NCBI GenBank assembly: GCA_016703945.1
Contig: JADJBC010000007.1
Location: 62,001 to 126,000, forward strand
Source of the DNA: Candidatus Aalborgicola danicus
GTDB taxonomy: Bacteria; Pseudomonadota; Gammaproteobacteria; Burkholderiales; Burkholderiaceae_C
DNA: 64,000 bases
Reading direction: 5' to 3'
Part shown: positions 27,677 through 35,425 of the stretch, in pieces
Numbering within the stretch: the first letter of the stretch is position 1
Layout of the letters: every line of letters begins with the position of its first letter
Translations under genes and position numbers: made by a program
The notes under the pieces: model-generated
What the model was told of the DNA's origin: nothing
Database searches by the model: none
What the model saw: the letters and a program-made list of their open reading frames with translations, nothing else

Positions 27677-28183
27677 ATGAGCAATCCACAAGTCGAACTC
27701 CACGTTGCTAACTACGGCGTCATCACACTGGAACTGGACCAGGAAAAAGCACCCCAGTCGGTGACCAATTTCTTGTCGTACGTAAACAAAGGGCACTACA
27801 ACAACACGATTTTCCACCGTGTGATCCCCGGCTTTATGGTGCAAGGTGGTGGCATGGAGCCGGGCATGAAGCAAAAGACCTGCGACGCCCCGATCCAGAA
27901 CGAAGCCAATAACGGCCTCAAGAACAACAACTACACAGTAGCGATGGCGCGCACCGGAGACCCTCACTCCGCAACAGCCCAGTTCTTTATCAATATTGCT
28001 GACAACGGATTCCTCAACCACACAGCGCCCAGTGCACAAGGCTGGGGTTACGCCGTGTTTGGCAAAGTAATTTCGGGCGCAGAGGTGGTAGACAAGATCA
28101 AGGCCGTCGCCACCGGGCGCAAGGGCTTTCACGATGACGTGCCAAAGGAAGACGTCATCATTGAAAAGGCTGTGGCGCTGTAA
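27677..28183 (+). CDS. ppiB: Cytoplasmic peptidyl-prolyl cis-trans isomerase (cyclophilin B)
   Basis: 168 aa cyclophilin without a signal peptide. FHRVIPGFMVQGGGM, VAMARTGDPHSATAQFFINI and GYAVFGKVISGAEVVDKIK are the catalytic and loop segments. It starts 3 bp after ppiA, so the two genes form a tandem paralogue pair that serves two compartments. Confidence 0.94.
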   Translation: MSNPQVELHVANYGVITLELDQEKAPQSVTNFLSYVNKGHYNNTIFHRVIPGFMVQGGGMEPGMKQKTCDAPIQNEANNGLKNNNYTVAMARTGDPHSATAQFFINIADNGFLNHTAPSAQGWGYAVFGKVISGAEVVDKIKAVATGRKGFHDDVPKEDVIIEKAVAL

Positions 28184-28200
28184 GCCTCACCCTGCACGGG

Positions 28201-28959
28201 ATGGAACTCCTGGCCCCTCCCCGTTGGAGTTGTGTCGATTTCATCTCGGATCTGCACCTCCAGGCCTCGGACACCAAAACCTTCCAGACGCTGAGTCACT
28301 ACTTGAATCACACGATTGCAGACGCCGTTTTCATACTGGGTGATCTGTTTGAGGTGTGGGTTGGCGATGACGCCTTGGTCTTGGAAGGCAGTTTCGAGCG
28401 CCGTTGTGTCGACCTGCTGCATACCGCAGGGCTGAAGCTGGATCTGCACATCATGCAAGGTAACCGCGACTTCCTGATGGGCACAAGCCTGATGAAGGCC
28501 TGCCACGCCACACTGCTGGAAGACCCCTCTGTGCTGGTCTTTGCCGGTCAACGCTGGCTGCTGACTCATGGAGATGCCTGGTGCCTGGAAGACACGCAGT
28601 ACATGCAGTTCCGGGCTCAAGTTCGCCACCCGGATTGGCAGACGCAGTTTTTACAAAAACCACTGGCGGAACGTGTGGAATTGGCGCGCGGCATGCGTGC
28701 TCAGAGTGAGGCGCGCAAACGTACAGCCGCAAATTACGCGGATGTAGACGCCGCCACGGCAAATGCGCTGCTGGTATCGGCCCAGGCCCACCACATGGTT
28801 CATGGACACACCCACAGACCGGCACGGCACAGCATGCTCGCAGATCGCGAACGGCTGGTACTTAGCGACTGGGACCTGATGGCCGTCCCACCGCGTGCGG
28901 AAGTGCTACGTTTGCGCCAATTGGGCAAACCCCTGGCAATTCCTGCTCCTACACCTTAG
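28201..28959 (+). CDS. lpxH: UDP-2,3-diacylglucosamine diphosphatase LpxH
   Basis: 252 aa calcineurin-type phosphoesterase that hydrolyses UDP-2,3-diacylglucosamine to lipid X in lipid A synthesis. Metal ligands lie in FISDLHLQ, FILGDLFEVWVGDD, MQGNRDFL, LTHGDAWC and MVHGHTHRP, all intact. It starts 17 bp after ppiB. The organism thus has LpxH rather than LpxI at this step. Confidence 0.95.
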   Translation: MELLAPPRWSCVDFISDLHLQASDTKTFQTLSHYLNHTIADAVFILGDLFEVWVGDDALVLEGSFERRCVDLLHTAGLKLDLHIMQGNRDFLMGTSLMKACHATLLEDPSVLVFAGQRWLLTHGDAWCLEDTQYMQFRAQVRHPDWQTQFLQKPLAERVELARGMRAQSEARKRTAANYADVDAATANALLVSAQAHHMVHGHTHRPARHSMLADRERLVLSDWDLMAVPPRAEVLRLRQLGKPLAIPAPTP

Positions 28960-28963
28960 AACG

Positions 28964-28984
28964 GCTGCCACCCATCATGGCAGC
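28964..28984. terminator. Hairpin between convergent lpxH and HD-GYP genes
   Basis: GCTGCCA/TGGCAGC stem with a 7-nt loop in the short space between two converging genes. No T tract is present, so termination by this hairpin alone is doubtful. Confidence 0.35.
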
Positions 28985-28998
28985 GGGCTAACCGCCTG

Positions 28999-30618
28999 CT
29001 ACACCCAAGCCTGTGGGTTGACCGTGTCGATTTGCCAAGGGTCCAAAAACTGGTTGGCGTACCGCAGGTAAACCCCCTCTTTGACAAAGATATCAAAGAG
29101 ATCCGGATCAATGTGACCCCCCGTACGGAATTTGTGCATGATGCCCATGGCCTGGGACAACTTCATACCCTGTTTATAGGGTCGGTCGCGCGCGGTCAAC
29201 GCCTCAAAAATATCGGCAATGCCCATCACCCGGGCCTGCACCGACATCTGGTCTCGAGTCAGTCCTTTGGGGTAACCTTTTCCATCCATGCGCTCATGGT
29301 GACCCCCCGCGTACTCGGGCACGTTTTTCAGATGTTTGGGCCAGGGCAACTGCTCCAGCATCTTGATGGTGGCGACAATGTGGTTGTTGATGACTCCGCG
29401 TTCTGCTGACGTCAGGGTGCCGGCCCGAATTGTCAAGTTTTCCAATTCATCGGCACTCAAAAATTCGGACTCCAGTCCGTTCACATTGCGCCAGATGTGT
29501 CCCTGGCCAATGTCACGCACACGGTGCAAATCGGCGTCTTTCATGGCCTCTGCCCCCTGATTGACGTGTCGCAAAAAGTCGCGGTCGGCATCCAGGGCAT
29601 CGATCTTTTCGCGGCAAGCGGTCCACAGCGTGGCTTCGGCTGCCGGGTCCTTTGGTTCTCGCATCTCTAGTTGCGCTCGCAAGACAGCAATTTCCTGGTC
29701 GCGCTTGAGCACCTCAAAACGGGTGTCAATCAGATCAATACGGTCAAACAGGGTTTGCAGCTTGGTAGCCTTGTCAACTACGTGAACCGGCGTCGTGACC
29801 TTGCCACAGTCGTGCAACAGCCCGGCTATCTTGAGCTCGTATCGGTCGCGTTCATCCATCGAAAAGGACGCCAGGGGCCCCTCCTTGTGGGCATTCACGG
29901 CCTCCGCCAGCATCATGGTCAGAGCCGGCACGCGCTGGCAGTGGCCCCCGGTGTAGTGTGACTTTTCGTCAATCGCGAGGTTGATCAGACTGATGAACGA
30001 CTCAAACAGCGTCTCCAGTTGCGACATCAAATTGCGATTGGTGATGGCAATGGCTGCTTGGGATGCCAGCGACTCCGCCAGACTCTGGTCCGAACTGGAA
30101 AACGGGACCACCTGACCATCGGGCTTGCGCTTGGCATTGAGCAACTGCAAAACACCAATCACATCCCCCTCGTGGTCCTTCATCGGTACGGTCAAAAATG
30201 ACTGCGAGCGGTAGCCCGTGCGCGCGTCAAATTTTCGGGTACCCGAAAAATCGAAGTTGGGTGCCGTGTAAGCGTCAGCGATGTTGACGGTCTGCGCGTG
30301 AATGGCCGCATAGGCAGCAACCAAAGAGTCATTGGGCCTGCCCTGACTGTCATGCAGGGGCAAATTGGGAAAATCAATCGGTTTGCCTGACGTACCACCC
30401 ATGGCGATGTTCAGCGAATCAGTCTTGAGAATCTCAAAACGCAGGGCCTGCCGGTCCTCTGTAACCCGGTACAAGGTGCCGCCATCGGCCTGTGTAATGG
30501 TTTTGGCAGCCACCAGAATGCTTTCCAGCAGGCGCGTGATGTCCCTCTCTTTGGACAGCGCAGCGCCAATGGCATTGAGTTGCTCAAGTCGACGAAGCAG
30601 GTCTTCAATGGAGTCCAC
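28999..30618 (-). CDS. GAF and HD-GYP domain protein (putative c-di-GMP phosphodiesterase)
   Basis: 539 aa from a GTG at 30618 with the strong ribosome-binding site AAGGGGGA. The GAF sensor domain spans about residues 15-200 (ITQADGGTLYRV, FLTVPMKDHEGDVIGVLQLLNA). The HD-GYP domain follows: HYTGGHCQRVPAL, LLHDCGKVTTP, GGHHERMDGKGYPKGLT and VMGIADIFEALTARDRPYK. The metal-binding His/Asp residues and the GYP triplet are present, so hydrolysis of c-di-GMP is likely. About 100 residues are inserted between the HD and GYP parts. No signal peptide or membrane segment is seen. It may affect pili or motility, but no neighbour proves this. Confidence 0.88.
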   Translation of the reverse strand: MDSIEDLLRRLEQLNAIGAALSKERDITRLLESILVAAKTITQADGGTLYRVTEDRQALRFEILKTDSLNIAMGGTSGKPIDFPNLPLHDSQGRPNDSLVAAYAAIHAQTVNIADAYTAPNFDFSGTRKFDARTGYRSQSFLTVPMKDHEGDVIGVLQLLNAKRKPDGQVVPFSSSDQSLAESLASQAAIAITNRNLMSQLETLFESFISLINLAIDEKSHYTGGHCQRVPALTMMLAEAVNAHKEGPLASFSMDERDRYELKIAGLLHDCGKVTTPVHVVDKATKLQTLFDRIDLIDTRFEVLKRDQEIAVLRAQLEMREPKDPAAEATLWTACREKIDALDADRDFLRHVNQGAEAMKDADLHRVRDIGQGHIWRNVNGLESEFLSADELENLTIRAGTLTSAERGVINNHIVATIKMLEQLPWPKHLKNVPEYAGGHHERMDGKGYPKGLTRDQMSVQARVMGIADIFEALTARDRPYKQGMKLSQAMGIMHKFRTGGHIDPDLFDIFVKEGVYLRYANQFLDPWQIDTVNPQAWV

Positions 30619-30700
30619 AGATCCCCCTTTGTACAAGAAACCGTCCGCCACAGCGGACGCCTCATTCTTCCACAAGCGACCAACCAGGGTCACTCAACGG

Positions 30701-33502
30701 CTATTTCTTCAGCAAAACCTTCAGCACGTTTTGTACCCGACGCGCCGCCGCTGGGTTGAATACTCCGGAAAAGACGGTCGCACTGTCCGCACCCCAGGTC
30801 TGAGCCGGCGGCGGGTCATTGCGGCGAGTCAACAGTTGCAATTGCAGATTGCGTCGGGCGTCCAAGTCTTCGGCCGGCGTGGGCACCTCAGCGGCCATCT
30901 CCAGACGGAGCAAGGCGACATGGGGGTCAACCCCCTTGGCGGCTGGCTTAGGTTCGCCACCCAGCGCTTGTACCCATGCGGCCCGGCTTGCGGCCGCAGC
31001 GCGGTTGCCCAAATCTTGCGCACCCGGGACCAGACTGGCGTCGCGCTTTTCCCACGCCGTCATCAACTGGGTCAAGGCCTCTCCATGGGCCTGAGCAGCG
31101 AGCTTTTTGAGTGCCAACTGCGCGTGTTCCAGGGCGTCGCGCTGGGCGCGAAATGCTGCGTCACCCAGACGCGGGGCTTCTTGCCAACCGTCGGTGCGGC
31201 TTCGCCCATCGGACGCAAAACGACCATCAGGTCGGGCGTTGTCCCGTCCGCCCAACCGCGCCCCACCCCGCTCATCACCGCGCGGCGATCCTGGGAAGCC
31301 GGGCTTGGAGTCACGGGGGCCGCGTCCACTATCCTTGCGATCACCAAACTTGCCAGGGCGACCGGTAAAGGCAGCAGGGGCCTCTTTCTTCGTGCCCGGC
31401 CGGTCATCACCGCGCGCCGCAATGACCCGCTTGGGTGCGGCTTTGGCGGGTGGGGCTGGCTCAGCCGGGGCATCGGGTGCAGTCTCTGAACTGGATGCCC
31501 CTGAATCTTCCGCTCCATCTGCTATATCTTTCATAGCGCCTTGCGCAGATTCCACGGGGGCTGGAGGTGAATTTTCTTCAGAGTTTGCGGATTGGGTCGC
31601 TGCTTGCACGGCACTCTCTTGCACGCCAGCGGATTGCACATCCGCTTGCGCCTGGGCCTGTCCTTGCAAAGCGGCGTCCAAGTCGGCCATGGCGGCACGA
31701 ATCGTCTGTGCATCGCCACTGGCATTGGCAGCGTCCAGCGCCTTGGCGGCCTGCAAAACCATGCGGTCACGTGCCCCTAACGCCTCTTCCGCCTTTTCGC
31801 GGTCGGCCGTTTTGCGATTAAAGGCATCGTCAATCGGTTTGCGGAAAGCGTCCCAGAGCTTTTGCTCTTGCCGGCGGTCCATCGGTACGCGATGTGCCTG
31901 GGCTTGCCAACGCTGCTGCAATGCCTTGACTGCATCGATGCGCAATTCAGCGGCCGCGCCCAAAACCTTGGCCTCTTCAATCATGGCGTGGCGCAAAGCC
32001 AGGCTTTCCGCTTGCAGCGCCTCCAATGGCGCTGCTGCCTTCGAAATGGCGGCTTTCCACAACGGCTGTATCTCGGCAAATGCTTTTTCACCCAGGTGGC
32101 CCGCTTCGCGCCAACGGTCGCCGAACTGGTGCAGGATGCGGTTGAAACCTTTCCAGTCGTCGTCCAATGCGGTCTGGTTGGCTTCGGCCCAGGCATGGAC
32201 CTCTTCAATCAGCGCCAGGCGCTGGGCCTTGTGCTCGGCCGATTCGGCACGGACCTTGTCCAACCAGGCCTCCACCACCTTATGGGCTTCGTTGCAGGCT
32301 TCATCGAAGCGTTTCCACATCGAGTGGTTGGGTGCACCGCCCTGATCGGTCTGTTTCCATTGTTCGCGCAGGGAGCGCAGAGTTTCCTGCATTTTGCGTC
32401 CACCAATGGCCTGGCCGTCTGGGCGCTTGAGCAAACCTTCAGCCTGGGTCACCAGGGCTTCACGCAATTGGTCGGCGCGCCAGCGTTGCCAGCCTTCCAA
32501 TTCGCCGGCGGCAGCCAGCGCCGCGTGGGCCTGGTTCTCCAGCTTGTCATCAATCACTTTGCCAAATTCTTTTAGCGCATGGCGCAACGCATTGGCCGCA
32601 CCGGCGCTGGCTTTTCCATGGCCTTCTGCAATTTCCAACTCCAGGGTAGAAAGCACCTCGCGGACGGTCGCCGTCGCTTGGGCCCGCACCTGCGGATCCA
32701 TTTTGGGTTTGGGCTGCTTGACCGGGGTCTCTGCCGGAACGCCACGCACCGCACGTAATTCATCGGCCCATACCGGAACGGGGGGCAAGGGAGCCGCGCC
32801 GTCTTCGGCGGCACGCACAGCCAAAGACAAAGCCGCCTGAAACGCATCCCAAACCACGAGAAGTTGGCCTTTGGACGCCTCCATGAGCGGCGGAAATTTG
32901 GCGTCGACACTGGGCCAACTGCTATCGGCGACCAGTTGCGCGGCTTGCGCCTGCCACTGCTCCACATCCACGCGCAATGGCTCAAGTGCCGCTTGTGCAT
33001 CACGCCACGACTTGGTCGAGAGAACTTCAATGCGCTGGGCCAGCAACACGGCCGCCTCGCGCTGAACCTGAACACGGCGCTGCAGGTCTTCGATCACCCT
33101 GACCCTTTCCGCCAGTTGGGTCTTGAGTGCGGACAGCGGTTCGCGGCTCAGGGGTGCACCGGCTTTGGCCGCATCACGCTGCCAAGCCAGGGCATCGGCA
33201 ATATTGAGTTTGACCATGTCCAGCAGGGTCTGCGCTTTGGACGCCCACTCGGCAGCCACGGCCTCCTGGCCTTTGGCCCGACGGGCTTCGTCGATTTTTT
33301 CTCGAATCAGCTTGGCGGCGCCTTTGTCTTTGACACTCAGCTCCTTGAAGACGTCGGCCAGTTGCTCAGGCACCGGGGTGGTCAGCAGCCACTCACGAAC
33401 ACGCGCGGCGCGCTCGCCGGAAGTCGGTGCTGTAAAAGCGCCACCGGTCAGACTGTCTAAAAGGGCTATATCGTTGTTTTTGGCGGTAGAAGGCGACGTC
33501 AC
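30701..33502 (-). CDS. Large DUF349-repeat protein
   Basis: 933 aa, starting at a GTG at 33502. It consists mostly of Ala/Glu/Gln-rich helices. The DUF349-type repeats show Trp-spaced patterns (ESLRSLREQWKQTDQGGAPN, AWAEANQTALDDDWKGFNRILHQFGDRWREAG in parts, VKALQQRWQAQAHRVPMDRRQEQKLWDAFRKPID in parts). A low-complexity Gly/Arg/Asp/Pro-rich stretch at about residues 650-780 includes the PAPVESAQGAMKDIA segment encoded by the dispersed repeat. A conserved C-terminal helical block follows. Function is unknown. The family is cytoplasmic, and its clusters suggest links to stress or RNA binding, which I cannot confirm here. Confidence 0.8.
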   Translation of the reverse strand: MTSPSTAKNNDIALLDSLTGGAFTAPTSGERAARVREWLLTTPVPEQLADVFKELSVKDKGAAKLIREKIDEARRAKGQEAVAAEWASKAQTLLDMVKLNIADALAWQRDAAKAGAPLSREPLSALKTQLAERVRVIEDLQRRVQVQREAAVLLAQRIEVLSTKSWRDAQAALEPLRVDVEQWQAQAAQLVADSSWPSVDAKFPPLMEASKGQLLVVWDAFQAALSLAVRAAEDGAAPLPPVPVWADELRAVRGVPAETPVKQPKPKMDPQVRAQATATVREVLSTLELEIAEGHGKASAGAANALRHALKEFGKVIDDKLENQAHAALAAAGELEGWQRWRADQLREALVTQAEGLLKRPDGQAIGGRKMQETLRSLREQWKQTDQGGAPNHSMWKRFDEACNEAHKVVEAWLDKVRAESAEHKAQRLALIEEVHAWAEANQTALDDDWKGFNRILHQFGDRWREAGHLGEKAFAEIQPLWKAAISKAAAPLEALQAESLALRHAMIEEAKVLGAAAELRIDAVKALQQRWQAQAHRVPMDRRQEQKLWDAFRKPIDDAFNRKTADREKAEEALGARDRMVLQAAKALDAANASGDAQTIRAAMADLDAALQGQAQAQADVQSAGVQESAVQAATQSANSEENSPPAPVESAQGAMKDIADGAEDSGASSSETAPDAPAEPAPPAKAAPKRVIAARGDDRPGTKKEAPAAFTGRPGKFGDRKDSGRGPRDSKPGFPGSPRGDERGGARLGGRDNARPDGRFASDGRSRTDGWQEAPRLGDAAFRAQRDALEHAQLALKKLAAQAHGEALTQLMTAWEKRDASLVPGAQDLGNRAAAASRAAWVQALGGEPKPAAKGVDPHVALLRLEMAAEVPTPAEDLDARRNLQLQLLTRRNDPPPAQTWGADSATVFSGVFNPAAARRVQNVLKVLLKK
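31521..31567 (+). repeat. Dispersed 47-bp repeat, copy within the DUF349 gene
   Basis: GCTATATCTTTCATAGC, GCCTTGCGCAGATTCCACGG and GGGCTGGAGG. It encodes PAPVESAQGAMKDIA on the minus strand in the low-complexity region, in the same reading frame as the copies in tilS and in the RND adaptor gene. Confidence 0.85.
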
Positions 33503-33814
33503 GGTGGGCTCAGAGGTAGGTTAAAAAGAGATCTGCAACTGCGTATTTTCGCCGCGAAATGGAATCAGGCTTTCGGTTTTTGTGGTGGCCGTCACCACAG
33601 CCGCGTTTTAGGACCGCCTGCATCAGAGAACTCTACGAAGAATCGGGATCTAGCCCACGTGGATATTACACTTATAGCTATATTTTCTATAGCATTTCAA
33701 TTTCAATTCCATTCCAAAGGAATATCCGCGTTCCACAGTGCGCATCACCATGACTCCAAGGACGCACACATATATATAGACAGGGGCACCCACCGCGCAG
33801 CTGTTTTCCCTGGG
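33503..33814. other. Non-coding, locally AT-rich region upstream of the DUF349 gene
   Basis: No supported gene. It holds a GTGGTG/CACCAC inverted repeat (33582-33598), an inverted repeat GCTATA-ttttc-TATAGC (around 33678-33694) and a TATATATAGA stretch near 33770. Base composition is clearly richer in AT than the flanking genes. It should contain the promoter of the DUF349 gene, which I could not fix. Confidence 0.6.
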
Positions 33815-33817
33815 AGA

Positions 33818-33862
33818 CAAAAGAAAGCCCGGTGCTCGAACTTTTGGGTTCGAGTACCGGGC
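33818..33862 (-). terminator. Strong intrinsic terminator on the minus strand with no gene before it
   Basis: 15-bp stem with a single G/A mismatch: GCCCGGTACTCGAAC and GTTCGAGCACCGGGC, loop CCAAAA, then TTTCTTTT. It faces away from the transglycosylase gene and needs a minus-strand transcript that starts in the preceding non-coding DNA. Confidence 0.85.
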
Positions 33863-34030
33863 TTGACGGCTGACCAAAGGCCCATGCCATCAGAACGAGC
33901 GCCGGGGAGATTGAAGTCCACCAGCCCCCAGAAGCAATAGATTGCCTCCAAAAGTTACCGGGGCCGCTTTATCACAAATACCGTTTCGGTACGGACTGGC
34001 TACTGCCGGAACAAACCTGAATCAACAGGC
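33820..34030 (-). ncRNA. Candidate small RNA of about 210 nt
   Basis: It is bounded by a consensus-like promoter (34037-34065) and a strong terminator (33818-33862) on the minus strand and contains no credible ORF. The transcript can form several stems: GTACCGAAACGGTAT, then a long hairpin CGGCCCC...GGGGCTG that encloses GAGGCAAT/ATTGCTTC. Size is similar to 6S RNA, but I could not recognise the 6S central bubble, tmRNA, SRP RNA or RNase P RNA. Identity is therefore open. Confidence 0.5.
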
Positions 34031-34036
34031 ATGGGG

Positions 34037-34065
34037 AGTCTAGTGACTGCCGCTCTCCATTTCAA
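34037..34065 (-). promoter_or_regulatory. Promoter for the candidate small RNA
   Basis: The minus strand reads TTGAAA, a 17-bp spacer and TAGACT, followed by a CCCC discriminator as often seen at stable-RNA promoters. The start would lie near 34030. Confidence 0.5.
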
Positions 34066-34199
34066 ATCGGGTTTTCAATGGAAACGGGGTTCGTGATTGC
34101 TAGATTTTTCTTGCGTTTCAAATCTTCGCCAACCCGCATCCCGTCAGGGTTTTAGACTTCATACAACCAAAAATAGAATAATGAACCTATTTAATATTG

Positions 34200-34229
34200 T
34201 TGACTAGGTATATCCAAGCCCCCTAGAAT
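34200..34229 (+). promoter_or_regulatory. Sigma-70 type promoter upstream of the transglycosylase gene
   Basis: TTGACT, an 18-bp spacer and TAGAAT on the plus strand. Transcription from about 34236 would give a leader of about 150 nt before the ATG at 34387. The leader ends with a GGGG/CCCC hairpin near 34350-34368 and the ribosome-binding site AAGGAAGAG. Confidence 0.6.
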
Positions 34230-34386
34230 CCGCCCATTCCTGGTTTCACCTAGGGATAAACCCGTAACCGCTGCCGAACCCGGCATATTCAAATCGCTGC
34301 ACATGTCGAATCGACGCCGCAGGATATTGATAGCGTACCAACCCAAACGTGGGGTCTTTGGACTCCCCGCCTAAGAAGGAAGAGCT

Positions 34387-35208
34387 ATGACAGCGACCGA
34401 AAAATTCACCAAGGGCCTCGCAACATTTGCCAGCGATGTCGCCCAAGGTTTCTTCGAAATCACACACAACGGTTTTGCCCTGCTGGGCCTGGCCGTCATG
34501 TTTGCCGTGATTACCCTGACCGCAAAGCCGGAAATCCGCCAGGCGGGCGAAATCCAGTTGATGAGCTGGCTGCAAACCCGCCAACAGGAGGTCACCGGCA
34601 TTGCCACCGATACCGACGCCATCGAGCGGGCGACCGCCACCCATCCACAAAACTTGCCCAAACAGCAAGCCGCTGTGGCGTTTTGGCTTAGCAAAAAGTA
34701 CAACGTAGCACCCGAACCCATTAGCGCACTGGTGGCGGAAGCGTTTGAGACTGGCAGCCGCGTCAAGATCGACCCGACGCTCATTTTGGCCATCATGGCC
34801 ATTGAGTCCGGCTTCAACCCCTTTGCACAAAGTTCAATGGGTGCTCAAGGACTGATGCAGGTCATGACCAAGATCCACAGTGACAAATACGAGGGCTTCG
34901 GCGGAAAGCTTGCTGCTTTTGACCCCATCAGCAATTTGCGGGTGGGCGTGCGAGTGTTGCAGGAATGTGTTTCCAGGGCGGGTTCCGTTGAAGGCGGATT
35001 GAAGCTCTACGTCGGCGCGGGCAATTTAGAAGAGGACGGTGGCTACGCCGCCAAGGTTCTGGCGGAGCACAGCCGCCTGCAGATGGTCTCTTCCGGGCGG
35101 GCCGTACCGCTGCGCGTCCCACAGGTCACACAGGTCATACCGGTGAACAATAGCACCACTCCACCACAGCCAGCGGTAGAAGAATTAGGCAGTCTTTTGA
35201 CTTCTTAA
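34387..35208 (+). CDS. Lytic transglycosylase, SLT domain
   Basis: 273 aa. One hydrophobic segment near residues 30-50 (ALLGLAVMFAVITLT) probably anchors it in the inner membrane. The SLT/goose-lysozyme-like domain begins near residue 110: ILAIMAIESGFNPFAQSSMGAQGLMQVM, with the catalytic Glu in AIES, and VLQECVSRAG and LKLYVGAGN in the later part. It cleaves murein glycan strands to anhydromuropeptides. The start has a good AAGGAAGAG site. The C-terminal tail is Pro/Thr-rich. Confidence 0.9.
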   Translation: MTATEKFTKGLATFASDVAQGFFEITHNGFALLGLAVMFAVITLTAKPEIRQAGEIQLMSWLQTRQQEVTGIATDTDAIERATATHPQNLPKQQAAVAFWLSKKYNVAPEPISALVAEAFETGSRVKIDPTLILAIMAIESGFNPFAQSSMGAQGLMQVMTKIHSDKYEGFGGKLAAFDPISNLRVGVRVLQECVSRAGSVEGGLKLYVGAGNLEEDGGYAAKVLAEHSRLQMVSSGRAVPLRVPQVTQVIPVNNSTTPPQPAVEELGSLLTS

Positions 35209-35239
35209 GGCGGGCTGCGCTGCGGCTCGGGTAAACTCA

Positions 35240-35364
35240 GGCGGCACGCGACTGGCGATAGGCGCCGAACCAATCCGGTTCTGGGGCGCTGACGTGGGAC
35301 TACCACTGGGGAGCGTGCCGCGGCATCTGCACAGGTGCCTGCGTTCAGCCGTTCGCCTGGGCAG
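35240..35364 (+). promoter_or_regulatory. ZTP riboswitch (pfl motif) upstream of glyA
   Basis: The conserved blocks of the pfl/ZTP aptamer occur in order: GCGACTGGCG (35249), GTGGGACTACCACTGGGGAG (35294) and GTTCGCCTGGGCAG (35350), separated by variable stems. The known ligand is ZMP/ZTP, a signal of 10-formyl-THF shortage, and glyA is a known target because it charges THF with one-carbon units. A CATGC/GCATG hairpin at about 35374-35390 follows, 25 nt before the AAGGA site of glyA, and may be the expression platform. It has no T tract, so control of translation is more likely than termination. Confidence 0.85.
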
Positions 35365-35425
35365 CCCTTGTCTCATGCCGTTTCAGCATGTGTATGAACA
35401 AGGTTCAATGTCTTTAAGGACTGCC

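Noticed and set aside
31107..32345. 412-residue open frame antisense to the DUF349 gene
   Set aside because: Composition mirrors an Ala/Glu-rich gene; no motifs and no ribosome-binding site.
33650..33951. Several small open frames in the non-coding region before the DUF349 gene
   Set aside because: They run through the terminator hairpin, lack ribosome-binding sites and show no conserved pattern.
33820..34030. Naming the candidate RNA as 6S, tmRNA, SRP RNA or RNase P RNA
   Set aside because: Size fits 6S, but I could not find the conserved core; tmRNA would need a tRNA-like CCA end, and the SRP and RNase P cores are absent.
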